Source of the DNA: Closterium sp. Naga37s-1
Lineage: Eukaryota; Streptophyta; Zygnematophyceae; Desmidiales; Closteriaceae
Reading direction: 5' to 3'
Assembly: GCA_947471745.1 (NCBI GenBank)
Contig: CANJKZ010000430.1
Span: forward strand, 5,001 to 69,000
DNA: 64,000 nt
The stretch's first letter is position 1. Each line of letters opens with the position of its first letter. Below are positions 54,905-64,000 of the stretch, one piece after another. The position numbers were made by a program, and so were the translations under genes. The notes beneath the pieces are model-generated. The model saw only the letters and a program-made list of their open reading frames with translations. It ran no database searches and had not been told where the DNA came from.

Positions 54905-57900
54905 TCAGCGCCAGACCCCCACTTCCCAGCAGCTTCTTGACTGGTATGCTGGGCGTGGGGCTTCTGGGGGTCCTGGTCGCTGCCCCTATATCATTCGCAC
55001 AGGTCCCCGCACTGGTCGCCAGTGCACAGGGTTTCACACTGAGCAGCGCTGCTTCGCTCGGCTTAGCGACGCCTGGCGCGCCAAGTTTCCTGATGCTACT
55101 GAGTTCCCCAACTGGGCAGACCTGCTTAGGCGTGATGTACCTATCTTTGATCTTGACTATGAGGCTATTCTTGCTGCCATGTATGCATTGACTGTTAGTG
55201 CTGAGGGCGACTGCTACTTGTGTGTGCCGCCTGACCCAGGTATAGCCCCAGGTATAGCGCCTGTGGCACTAGGTGCTTGTGAGTCTGCTCCCCCTGGTAC
55301 TGCGTCCGCACAGGCCTTGCACACCTTCACACTTGACTCTGGTGCTTCCCGCTGTTTCTTTCGCGATAGCACCACAGTCACTCCCCTCCCTGCACTTGTT
55401 CGTGTCTCGCTGGCTGACCCCTCTGGGCGCCCAGTGCTTGCACGGTCTTCCACTATGCTTCCGTGTCCGGCGGTCCCGTCTGGTGAGCTGTCTGGTCTCC
55501 ACCTCCCCTCGTTCTCTACGAACTTGGTGAGCAACGCCGTCCTTCAGGATCACTGGGTTGACACCTTTACTCCTGGAGGACAGCGTGTGGCGATCTGCAC
55601 GTGCTCCCGGACCGGCCGTCACCTGGCCACGTTCACACGTGCGCCTGGGTCTAGTCTGTACACCCTCACCACTGCATCACGCTACACCCCTTTGTCCCCC
55701 CAGCTGTACACGTCTGCTCAGGTAGCTACCCAGTGTGAGTGTCGCCGCCTGTCGCACGACACTCTTCTGTGGCACCACCGCCTTGGTCACCCCTCCCTGC
55801 CTCGCCTTCGTAGCATGCACTCTCGCTACCTGGTCTCTGGCCTTCCTGAGTCTCTGTCTGCCCTCCCTCCCTCGCCTGCGCCGCCCTGCATTCCTTGCGT
55901 CGAGGGGCGGCAGCGCGCCGCTCCTCACTCCTCCTCGTTTCCTCCCACAGAGGCTCCCCTGCAGACTCTCCACATGGACGTGTGGGGCCCAGCCCGCTTC
56001 CGTGGACAGTGCCACGAGCGGTACTTCCTGCTGGTCGTCGACGACTACACGCGTTACACCACGGTCTTCCCCTTGCGCAGCAAGGGGGAGGTCCCTGATG
56101 TTTTGATCCCCTGGATCCGCGCTGTTCGTCTCCAGCTCCGCGAGCGGTTCCACTCGGACTTTCCTGTCCTGCGTCTGCACTCTGACAGAGGTGGTGAGTT
56201 CTCCCCCGACCTCTTGGCAGCCTTCTGTGCGGAGCACGGCATCCGCCAGACGTTCACGCTTCCGGCCTGTCCGCAGCAGAATGGGGTTGATGAGCGCCGC
56301 ATTGGCTTAGTCATGGAGGTCGCTCGTACCTCCATGATCCATGCGGCTGCCCCCCATTTTCTGTGGCCGTTTGCGGTCCGGTACGCCGCGCATCAGCTCA
56401 ACCTCTGGCCCCGTGTCTCCTTGCCGGAGACCTCGCCCACACTGCTGTGGACGGGGAAGGTTGGCGATGCGTCGCGTTTCCGGGTCTGGGGTGCTCGTGC
56501 CTTTGTCCGTGATACCACCGCGGACAAGCTCTCCGCTCGCGCCATTCCCTGCGTCTTCCTTGGCTTTGTCCCTGACGCGCCTGGCTGGCAGTTTTACGAC
56601 CCCGCCTCTCGTCGTGTCTTTCCGTCTCAGGACGTCACCTTTGACGAGTCCGTCCCCTTTTACCGTCTCTTTCCCTACCGCACTGCCCCTCCCCCCCCCC
56701 CCCCGCCGCTCTTTCTCGCCCCAGGTCCTCCCCAGGTAGACCCCCTCCCCGCGCCAGGTCCTGCTCCTTCAGGTGTTTCTCAGGTAGACCCTCCCGTGCC
56801 TGCGCCTGTTGAGGTCACTGGTGACTCAGGTCCTGCTGGGGGTGGTGCTGTCTTTGGGGGTGCTGGGCCTGGGGGTGCGGAGCTTGGGGGTGCTGAGCCT
56901 GGGCGTGCGGAGCTTGGGGGTGCTGAGCCTGGGGGTGCGGAGCCTGCGCGTGAGGACCCAGGAGGTGCTGAGCCGGGGGGTGCGGAGTCTGGGGGCGCTG
57001 AGCCTGAGCGTGAGGAGCCTGGAGGTCCTGAGCCTGGGGGTGCTGTGTCTGGAGGTGCTGAGCCCGAGCGTGAGGAGCCTGGGGGTACTGAGTCTGGGGG
57101 TGCGACGCCTGAGGGTTCTGAGTCTGCTGCTGCGCGGTCGCCTTGGGGTAGCGGCCTTCGTCCGCGTGTGCCTCTCACCTCACAGCAGTTGCACGACTGG
57201 TACGGTCGCCGTCAGGGTCGCGCTTCTGGAGCTCGGGGCTCTGCCGCTGGAGGTACTTCTGCTGACGTCACTGGAGCTGGGAGTGGTGCTGGTCCTGGAG
57301 GTGCTCGTACTGGAGGTGCTGGAGCTGCTGGGGCTGGAGGTGCTGCTGAGCCTCAGGGTGCTACTGCTGGAGACCCTGGTTCTGGGGGTGCTGCTGAGGG
57401 TACTGGAGCTGCTGGAGGTGCTGGAGCTGCTGGAGGTACTGGAGCTACTGGAGGTGCTGGAGCTGCTGAGGGTGCTGGAGCTGCTGGAGGTGCTGGAGCT
57501 GCTGAGGGTGCTGGAGCTGCTGGAGGTGCTGGAGCTGCTGAGGGTACTGGAGCTGCTGGAGGTACTGGAGCTACTGGAGGTGCTGGAGCTGCTGGAGGTG
57601 CTGGAGTTGCTGAGGGTGCTGGAGCTGCTGGTGCTGGTGGCACTGCACAGCCGCGCCTGTTCTTTGCTCCACCGTCTCCGTCGTCTCTGCCACCGCCTGA
57701 CTCCGTACTTCGCCAGGTTCTTAGCCTCCCGTCGTCTACTGGTCTTCCGTTACAGCCTGGCTCACCTTTGCCTGCTCCTTCTCCTTACGCTGAGCAGACA
57801 GGGGGCCTTACTGTGCGTCGTGAGCCTGCGTCGCGTCCTGTCTCACCTATCCGTTCTGGTCGTTCCTGTCTTCGTGTCCCTCGTCAGCGTCAGCCGGCTG

Positions 57901-58842
57901 TCCCCGGCCCTTCCCTTGTAGTCCGTCGTCCTTCCTCTCCTCAGCAGCGTGTTCCTCTGCCGTCTCCTCCTGCGTCTTCTCTGCCTGTTGTTCCGGACCC
58001 TGAATCTGACCGGTTTCGTGCTGAGCACCCTACTGTCACGCGTCTGCTAGCCACTGTTGTCACTGACCCGTCGTTTGAGTCTGCTGCTGCGTCGGCCTTA
58101 GTCGCTGAGCTTGTTGACTTTGCTGCTGCCTGTCGTCTAGACTACGCTGCTAGTCTTGTTGCTGAGTCTGAGTCTGTCTGTCCTCCGTCCGTCGGAGGTG
58201 AGTGTGCTCTTGGCACGGACGTCCTTGAGGACAGGCAGGAGGACCTTGAGTGTCTTGCAGCCGCAGCGCCTCATCTCGTGTCCATGCTGCTTGCCCCTGA
58301 GGGAGACCCGGATGCTCCAGACATCCCGACCCCGCGCTCTTACGCTGAGGCGATCGCGGGTGAGTACTCCTCTCAGTGGCAGACAGCCATGGACGCAGAG
58401 ATGGCATCCTGGAAGTCCACAGGCACGTACGTCGACGAGGTTCCCCCTCCTGGGGCGAACATCGTCAGTGGCATGTGGATTTTCAGGGTGAAGCGGCCGC
58501 CAGGTTCTCCGCCTGTCTTCAAGGCTCGTTACGTTGCTCGAGGTTTCAGTCAGCGAGAGGGAGTTGACTTCTTCCAGACCTTCTCCCCCACCCCGAAGAT
58601 GACCACTCTTCGGGTGCTGCTGCACGTTGCCGCTCAGCGTGACTACGAGCTTCACTCTCTTGACTTCAGCACAGCTTTCTTACAGGGCAGCCTGCACGAG
58701 GAGATCTGGCTGCGCCGCCCTCCTGGCTTCACTGGGTCGTTCCCTCCTGGTACCCAGTGGAGCCTCCGGCGGCCGGTCTACGGTCTCCGCCAGGCACCAC
58801 GTGAGTGGCACGACACACTGAGGACGACACTTGCGGCTCTTG
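53214..58842 (+). mobile_element. Copia element B: LTR, leader, gag-pol up to reverse transcriptase
   Basis: The 5' LTR is 53214-53348 (135 bp, TGTCAAAC to CTCGACA). The primer-site variant CGGTATCTAGAGC starts at 53349, its first base changed from T to C. A GC-rich leader with GCGCGCGCCTCGGCTGCTC repeats runs to 53847. Gag-pol then runs until 58842, where element C is inserted. RNase H and the 3' LTR are not visible in the window. Confidence 0.92.
53848..58842 (+). CDS. Copia gag-pol polyprotein of element B, one homopolymer frameshift, interrupted in RT
   Basis: Gag begins MTTPNVLAFEPDGHPIEFAV. The frame breaks at an 11-C run (54309-54319) and resumes at 54321 with MYFTLYFLITRLPDTL. A poly-Gly tract (54640-54830) and about 25 Gln (54838-54902) follow. 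Next is a Cys-His cluster (C-P-Y ... C-T-G-F-H ... C-F at about 54980-55045) where a CCHC knuckle is expected. Protease: FTLDSGASRCFF. GAG-pre-integrase: LLWHHRLGHPS with CIPC. Integrase triad: D of HMDVWG, D of LHSDRGGEF, E of QQNGVDERR. Degenerate GGAEP and GAAGGAG repeats (56860-57640) separate integrase from reverse transcriptase. The RT carries WIFRVKRPPG, VARGFSQREGVDFFQTFSP, LHSLDFSTAFLQG and VYGLRQAPREW, and is cut at 58842 by the LTR of element C. All domains are well preserved, suggesting a young insertion. Confidence 0.93.
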
Positions 58843-61800
58843 TGTCAAACATTATACATGTTCATATTGTGTAGGCTATAGTGGGTTTAGCCTTAGGGGG
58901 TACAACATTGCTAGGGTTTCCTACTTGTATCACCCTGCTGCCTAGTTTCACACATTCTCGTTCAGTTCTACATTCTAACATGGTATCACGAGCCTAGGTT
59001 GCTACCTAGGACCGCTTTCTCCTACGGGCCCACTATTCCGCTAGAAGCGCCCTCGTGCGCCCTACCTTACGTGCGCCCTCGTGCGCCTTTCTATACTCGT
59101 GCGCCCTCGTGCGCCCTACCTTACGTGCGCCCTCGTGCGCCCCCGTGCGACCCGCCCTTCGGTCTGCCCGCGTGCCGTCCTGCAGCCCTCGCGCTGCCTC
59201 CTGCAAGCTATTACGGCCCTCGAGCCGCCCCTGCAGGTCCGTCAGGCCCCCGAGCCGCCTCTGCAGACCCGTCAGGCCCCCCCGAGCCGCCTCTGCAGGC
59301 CCGTCAGGCCCGAGAGCCGCCCCTGCAGCCAGCGCGCTGCCCTGCCGAGCCGCGTGTCGCCCGTGGGCGCTGCCTCTGCCCCGTCGCGCTGCCCTGGGGA
59401 GCCGCGCGCGACCCCCGCTGTCCCGTCGCGTCGCCCTGGGGAGCCGCGCTCGGCCCCCGCTGCCCCGTCGCGACGCCCTGGGGAGCCGCGCTCGGCCCCC
59501 CGCTGCCCTATCGCGACGTCCTGGGGAGCCGCGCTCGGCCCCCGCTGACCCGTCGCGACGCCCTAGGGAGCCGCGCGCGACCCCCCGCTGCCCCGTCGCG
59601 ACGCCCTGGGGAGCCGCGCGCGCCCCCCCCCCCCCCCCCCCCCGCTGCCCCGTCGCGACGCCCTGGGGAGCCGCGCGCCGCCCCCCCCCCCCCCTCGCTG
59701 CTGCCCGAGCCACCCTGCAGCCCGCGAGCCGCCTCTGCAGCGCCGAGTGCGCTCTGCCAAACCCTAAAATAAATAATTAATTTAAAAAAAAAAAAAAAAG
59801 GGAGCAGCTGCCCCTGGCCCCTGGAGCAGCCGCCCCTGGAGCAGCTGCCCCTGCAGCAGCCGCCCCTGCAGCAGCTGCCCCTGCAGCAGCCGCCCCTGGA
59901 CCACTGCAGCCGCCCCTGGCCCCTGGAGCAGCCGCCCCTGCAGCTGCCGCGGAGCCCTCGCCCTGCAGTGGTAGCGGCCTCGCCGTTACCACCGTCGTAC
60001 GCCTACCCTTCTCGCCACTGGTGAGCACTGCCCTGCCCGTATTGCTGTTACTGCTGCTCCTGCTGCTACTGCTCTTTCTACTTCTACTGCTGCTCCTGGC
60101 GTGGCCAGATGCAGCTCCAGCGCCGTCCGCGTGAGTCCCTCACGCCCCAACAGCTTCGTGAGTGGTATGCTGGTTGGGGTTGTAGGGGTGGCCGCGCTGC
60201 TGCTACTACTGCTGCTGCTACTACTGCTACTGCTGCTCCTGGCGGTGGCCAGATGCAGCTCCCGCGACGTCCGAGTGAGTCCCTCACGCCCCAGCAGCTT
60301 CGTGAGTGGTACGCTCAGCGTGGAGGGTCACGGGGTACTGCTCGCTGCCCGTACGTCATTCGCACTGGTGCTCGGACTGGCCAGCCTTGCGGGACGTTTG
60401 GTCACACAGAGTCCCGCTGCTTCGCCCGTCTGAGCGACGCCTGGCGTACAGAGTTTGGCGACGCGGCTGAGCTCCCCGACTGGGTGGAGCTGCTTAGGCA
60501 GAGGGTAGATATCTATGCTCTTGACTATGATGCTATCCTCACTGCCATGTATGCATTTCTTACTAGTGCTGAGAGTGCCTGTCACCTGTGTGTGCCGCCT
60601 GACCCCGGTATCCAGTCTGCTGCTCTAGGTACTGGTGAGGCTGCTGCACTAGGTGCTCGTGTGTCTGTTGCCCCAGGTGCTGGTGAGGCTGCTGCTCTAG
60701 GTACTCGTGAGTCTGCGCCCTCTGGTACTGCGTCTACTGAGGCACTGCACACCTTCACACTGGACTCAGGCGCTTCCCGCTGTTTCTTTCGTGACCGCAC
60801 TGCCCTTGAGCAGCTTGCTCGGCCGGTTGCAGTCTCCCTCGCTGACCCCTCTGGGGGTCCGGTCATTGCGACCTCCTCTACTGTTCTCCCTTGTCCTGCG
60901 GTCCCGTCGGGCACTCTGTCGGGTCTCTACCTCCCCTCGTTCTCTACGAACTTGGTGGCGGGTAGTGCGCTCCAGGACGGGGGTGTCCACCAGTTTACCC
61001 CTGCCTACGAGCGTGTGACACACTGCACGTGCGCTCGGACGGGCCGCCACCTGGCTACCTTCACTCGGCAGCCGGGGTCGGACCTGTACACACTGACCAC
61101 TGAGTCCCCACAGGTAGCTGCGTCTGCGTCTGCGTCAGGTCAGCTGTCTGCCCCCTGCTCGTGTCGCTCTCTGGCACACGAGACTGTCCTCTGGCACCAC
61201 CGTCTTGGTCACCCGTCAGTGCAGCGCCTTCGTGCCATGCACAACCGGTACCTTGTCTCTGGTCTTCCCAGGGTTCTCCCTCCACTCCCACCCTCGCCTG
61301 CTCCTCCCTGCCTTCCCTGTGTCGAGGGGCGGCAGCGCGCCGCTCCTCACTCCTCCTCGTTTCCCCCGACGACTGCTCCCTTGCAGACGCTCCACATGGA
61401 CGTGTGGGGCCCAGCCCGCGTCCGTGGACAGGGTCAGGAGAGGTACTTCCTGATCGTTGTTGACGACTACTCGCGCTACACCATGGTCTTCCCCTTGCGC
61501 ACCAAGGGTGAGGTCCCTGATGTTTTGATCCCTTGGATCCGCGCTTCTCGTCTCCAGCTCAGTGAGCGGTTCCACTCGGACTTTCCTGTCCTGCGTCTGC
61601 ACTCTGACAGAGGTGGTGAGTTCTCCTCTGACCTCTTGGCAGCCTACTGTGCGGAGCACGGCATCCGCCAGTCGTTCACGCTTCCGGCCTCTCCACAGCA
61701 GAATGGGGTTGCTGAGCGCCGCATTGGCCTGGTCATGGAGGTCGCTCGTACCTCCTTGATCCATGCGGCTGCCCCCCACTTTCTGTGGCCGTTTGCGGTC

Positions 61801-64000
61801 CGATACGCTGCGCATCAGCTCAACCTCTGGCCCCGTGTCTCCGTTCCGGAGACTTCGCCGACACTGCGTTGGACGGGAGAGGTTGGCGATGCGTCGCGTT
61901 TTCGGGTCTGGGGATCCCGAGCTTTTGTTCGCGATACGTTCGCGGACAAGCTCTCCTCCCGCGCTGTTCCCTGTGTCTTCCTTGGCTTTGTCCCGGACGC
62001 GTCTGGTTGGCAGTTTTACCACGCCACCTCGCGCCGTGTCCTGCCCTTTCAGGACGTCACTTTTGACGAGTCCGTGCCCTACTACCGCCTCTTCCCCTAC
62101 CGCACTGCCCCGCTCCCCCCCCCGCCTCTCTTCCTCGCGCCAGGTGCTGCTGTGGTAGACCCCCTCCCCCCTCAGGGTGCCGCTCCCTCAGGTGTGTCCC
62201 AGGTAGACCCGGTTGAGCCTGTCGAGGTAGCTGTCGACTCTTGTCCTGCCAGGGGTGCTGAGCCTGAGCGTGCGGAGCCTGGGGTTGCGGAGTCTGGGGG
62301 TGCTGAGCCTGGGGGTGCGGGGTCTGGGGGTGCGGAGCCTGCGGGTGCTGAGTCTGGGGGTGCTGAGCCTGGGGGTGCGGAGCCTGCGGGTGCTGAGTCT
62401 GGAGGTGCTGAGCCTGGGGGTGCTGAGCCTGGGAGTGCTACGTCTGAGAGTACTGAGCCTGAGCGTGCTGCACCTGGGGGAGGCCTCTCCTCGCAGCAGC
62501 TGCGTGAGTGGTACTTACAGTACTGCAGCCTCAGGAGAGGTGCTTCTGGAGCTCGGAGTGGTGCCGGAGCTGGTGCTAGTGCTTCCCCTCCTAGGCGGGA
62601 GCTGCCCTCTCCCCAGCAGCTCCGAGAGTGGTACGCTAGGCGCTGCAGTCTCCGGAGTGGCGCTCCCGGTGTCGTGGACTCTGGAGCTTCTGGAGTTACT
62701 GGAGGTGCTGCTGCTGCTGGCGGTGCGGCTGGCACTGCTGGAGGTGCTGCTGGTGCTGCTGGAGCTGCTGGAGGTACTGCTGCTGCTGGAGGTGCTGCTG
62801 GCGCTGCTGGAGGTACTACTGGTTCTGGTGCTGCTGGAGCTGCTGGAGGTGCTGCTGCTGCTGGCGGTGCGGCTGGCGCTGCTGGAGGTGCTGCTGGTGC
62901 TGCTGGCGCTGCTGGAGGTGCTACTGGTGCTGGAGCTACTGGAGCTGCTGGTGGTACTGCTGCTGCTGGCGGTGCTGCTGGCGCTGCTGGAGGTGCTGCT
63001 GGTACTGGTGCTGCTGGAGCTGCTGGAGGTGCTGCTGCTGCTGGTGGTGCTGCTGGCACTGCTGGAGGTGCTGCTGGTACTGGAGCTGCTGGGGACCCTG
63101 CTGCTGCTGGCGGTGCTGCTGGAGCTGCTGGGACTGGCCCTCCTGAGGGGGTTGGAGCTGGAGGTGCTGAGCGGCCACGGCCGTACTACGTTCCGCTCCT
63201 TCAGCAGGTTCTTGGCCTTCCGCCCTCTCCTGGTCCTACTCCTCCCCTACTGAGTCCACCGCTTGTCCAGTCGCAGTCACAGTTACAGCCAGTCTCTCCA
63301 CTTCCTGGTCCTTCTCCCTACACTGCGCCGACGGGAGGTCTTACGGAGCGTCGTGAGCCTGAGTCTCGTCCTCCGTCGCCTGAGACTCGTCCAGAGTCGT
63401 CTGAGTCGCGTCCAGAGTCGCCTGTCCGCGCTGTCCGCGCTGGTCGTCGTGTTCCACGTCAGCGTCCTCCTCCTGTCCTTGGCACTCACTATATGACCCT
63501 GCGTCCCTCTACTGCTCCACAGCGTGTCCCACTGCCGTCTCCACCAGCGTCCTCTCTTCCTGCTCTTGCTGACCCGGAGTCTGACTCTCTTCGTGCTGCC
63601 AGTCCTACTGTCACGCGTCTCCTTGCCACTGCTGTCACTGACCCTTCCTTTGAGTCCTCTGCTGCGTCTTCTCTAGTCGCTGAGCTTGTTGACTTTGCTG
63701 CTGCCTGTCGTCTAGACTACGCCGCTAGCCTTGTTGCTGAGTCTGAGTCTGAGTCTTTCTGTCCTCCGTCTGTCGGGGGTGAGTGTGCTCTTGGCACGGA
63801 CGTCCTTGAGGACAGACAGGAGGAGTTTGACTGCTTTGCCGCTGCTTTGCCTCATCTCGTGTCCATGCTAGTTGCCCCTGAGGGAGACCCGGATGCACCA
63901 GACATCCCGACCCCACGCTCCTACGCAGAGGCGATGGAGGGTCCCTACTCCTCTCAGTGGCAGACAGCGATGGACGCAGAGATGGCTTCCTGGAAGTCCA
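58843..64000 (+). mobile_element. Copia element C, inserted in the reverse transcriptase of element B
   Basis: The LTR is 58843-58980 (138 bp, TGTCAAAC to TTCTAACA). The primer site TGGTATCACGAG starts at 58981. A GC-rich leader with CCTCGTGCGCCCTAC and GAGCCGCCCTGCAG repeats runs to about 60060 and contains an A-tract at 59784-59800. The polyprotein runs to the window end. The insertion splits codons of element B after REWHDTLRTTLAALV. Five bases TCTTG (58838-58842) would be the target duplication. Confidence 0.92.
60109..64000 (+). CDS. Copia pol polyprotein of element C, lacking the gag N-terminus, partial at window end
   Basis: Open without a stop from the ATG at 60109 to the end of the window. 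It starts with two QQLREWY repeats. Then come the Cys-His cluster (C-P-Y-V ... C-G-T-F-G-H ... C-F), protease FTLDSGASRCFF and WHHRLGHPS. The integrase follows (HMDVWG, LHSDRGGEF, QQNGVAERR: all three acidic residues present), then a long GAAGGAG/GGAEP repeat region (62240-63170) with two more QQLREWY copies. The first residues of the reverse-transcriptase region (SQWQTAMDAEMASWKS) lie at the edge. The roughly 190-residue gag N-terminus seen in element B (MTTPNVLAF...) has no counterpart between the LTR and 60109. The copy therefore either starts gag elsewhere or is non-autonomous. Confidence 0.9.
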   Translation, partial: MQLQRRPRESLTPQQLREWYAGWGCRGGRAAATTAAATTATAAPGGGQMQLPRRPSESLTPQQLREWYAQRGGSRGTARCPYVIRTGARTGQPCGTFGHTESRCFARLSDAWRTEFGDAAELPDWVELLRQRVDIYALDYDAILTAMYAFLTSAESACHLCVPPDPGIQSAALGTGEAAALGARVSVAPGAGEAAALGTRESAPSGTASTEALHTFTLDSGASRCFFRDRTALEQLARPVAVSLADPSGGPVIATSSTVLPCPAVPSGTLSGLYLPSFSTNLVAGSALQDGGVHQFTPAYERVTHCTCARTGRHLATFTRQPGSDLYTLTTESPQVAASASASGQLSAPCSCRSLAHETVLWHHRLGHPSVQRLRAMHNRYLVSGLPRVLPPLPPSPAPPCLPCVEGRQRAAPHSSSFPPTTAPLQTLHMDVWGPARVRGQGQERYFLIVVDDYSRYTMVFPLRTKGEVPDVLIPWIRASRLQLSERFHSDFPVLRLHSDRGGEFSSDLLAAYCAEHGIRQSFTLPASPQQNGVAERRIGLVMEVARTSLIHAAAPHFLWPFAVRYAAHQLNLWPRVSVPETSPTLRWTGEVGDASRFRVWGSRAFVRDTFADKLSSRAVPCVFLGFVPDASGWQFYHATSRRVLPFQDVTFDESVPYYRLFPYRTAPLPPPPLFLAPGAAVVDPLPPQGAAPSGVSQVDPVEPVEVAVDSCPARGAEPERAEPGVAESGGAEPGGAGSGGAEPAGAESGGAEPGGAEPAGAESGGAEPGGAEPGSATSESTEPERAAPGGGLSSQQLREWYLQYCSLRRGASGARSGAGAGASASPPRRELPSPQQLREWYARRCSLRSGAPGVVDSGASGVTGGAAAAGGAAGTAGGAAGAAGAAGGTAAAGGAAGAAGGTTGSGAAGAAGGAAAAGGAAGAAGGAAGAAGAAGGATGAGATGAAGGTAAAGGAAGAAGGAAGTGAAGAAGGAAAAGGAAGTAGGAAGTGAAGDPAAAGGAAGAAGTGPPEGVGAGGAERPRPYYVPLLQQVLGLPPSPGPTPPLLSPPLVQSQSQLQPVSPLPGPSPYTAPTGGLTERREPESRPPSPETRPESSESRPESPVRAVRAGRRVPRQRPPPVLGTHYMTLRPSTAPQRVPLPSPPASSLPALADPESDSLRAASPTVTRLLATAVTDPSFESSAASSLVAELVDFAAACRLDYAASLVAESESESFCPPSVGGECALGTDVLEDRQEEFDCFAAALPHLVSMLVAPEGDPDAPDIPTPRSYAEAMEGPYSSQWQTAMDAEMASWKS

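Noticed and set aside
54472..55191. Frames overlapping gag-pol with Val/Ala/Ser runs
   Set aside because: Shadow translations of the poly-Gly and poly-Gln coding tract in other frames.

Overview
This is eukaryotic nuclear DNA from a green-lineage (streptophyte) organism. Protein genes are split by GT-AG introns with consistent phases. One gene is a TOC159-family chloroplast import receptor, one is a DUF506 (PDDEXK-like) plant protein, and one is a short metal-associated-fold protein with a chloroplast-like N-terminus. The LTR retrotransposons are Ty1/copia with initiator-Met-tRNA-type primer binding sites. Composition is GC-rich, with many Ala/Gly/Gln/Ser homopolymers and microsatellites. A charophyte alga of the Closterium type is my best guess for the host, but that is inference from the style of the copia polyproteins, not something the sequence proves.

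Layout. 1-3776: two decayed copia fragments in opposite orientation. 6193-7747 (+): a two-exon family-2 glycosyltransferase. 9072-15332 (-): a very long CAMK/CDPK-type Ser/Thr kinase. 17094-17697 (-): a small two-exon unknown gene. 19894-31964 (-): a 15-exon gene for a papain-family protease fused to two EGF-like and four LysM modules; all 15 exons join in frame into about 1,004 residues. 34411-36717 (-): a single-exon DUF506 protein. 38028-48333 (-): a six-exon TOC159-family receptor with a giant acidic N-terminal domain. 49527-52138 (-): a four-exon HMA-fold protein. 53066-64000 (+): three copia elements nested one inside another, with unusually short LTRs of about 130 bp.

Most interesting. 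(1) The papain-EGF-LysM protein has an architecture I do not recognise as a described family. (2) Its introns carry at least eight near-identical partial copies of neighbouring exons, plus a 12-copy minisatellite built from its own 5' splice site and a 237-bp MITE. (3) A set of perfect or near-perfect 20-28 bp palindromes sharing the half-site TTTGAG recurs across the window, mostly in introns and several times exactly between duplicated exon fragments. (4) The copia family carries a repeated QQLREWY-type peptide and a non-canonical Cys-His cluster where a CCHC knuckle is expected. The genes do not form an operon or obvious pathway; they are ordinary neighbouring nuclear genes between retrotransposon blocks.
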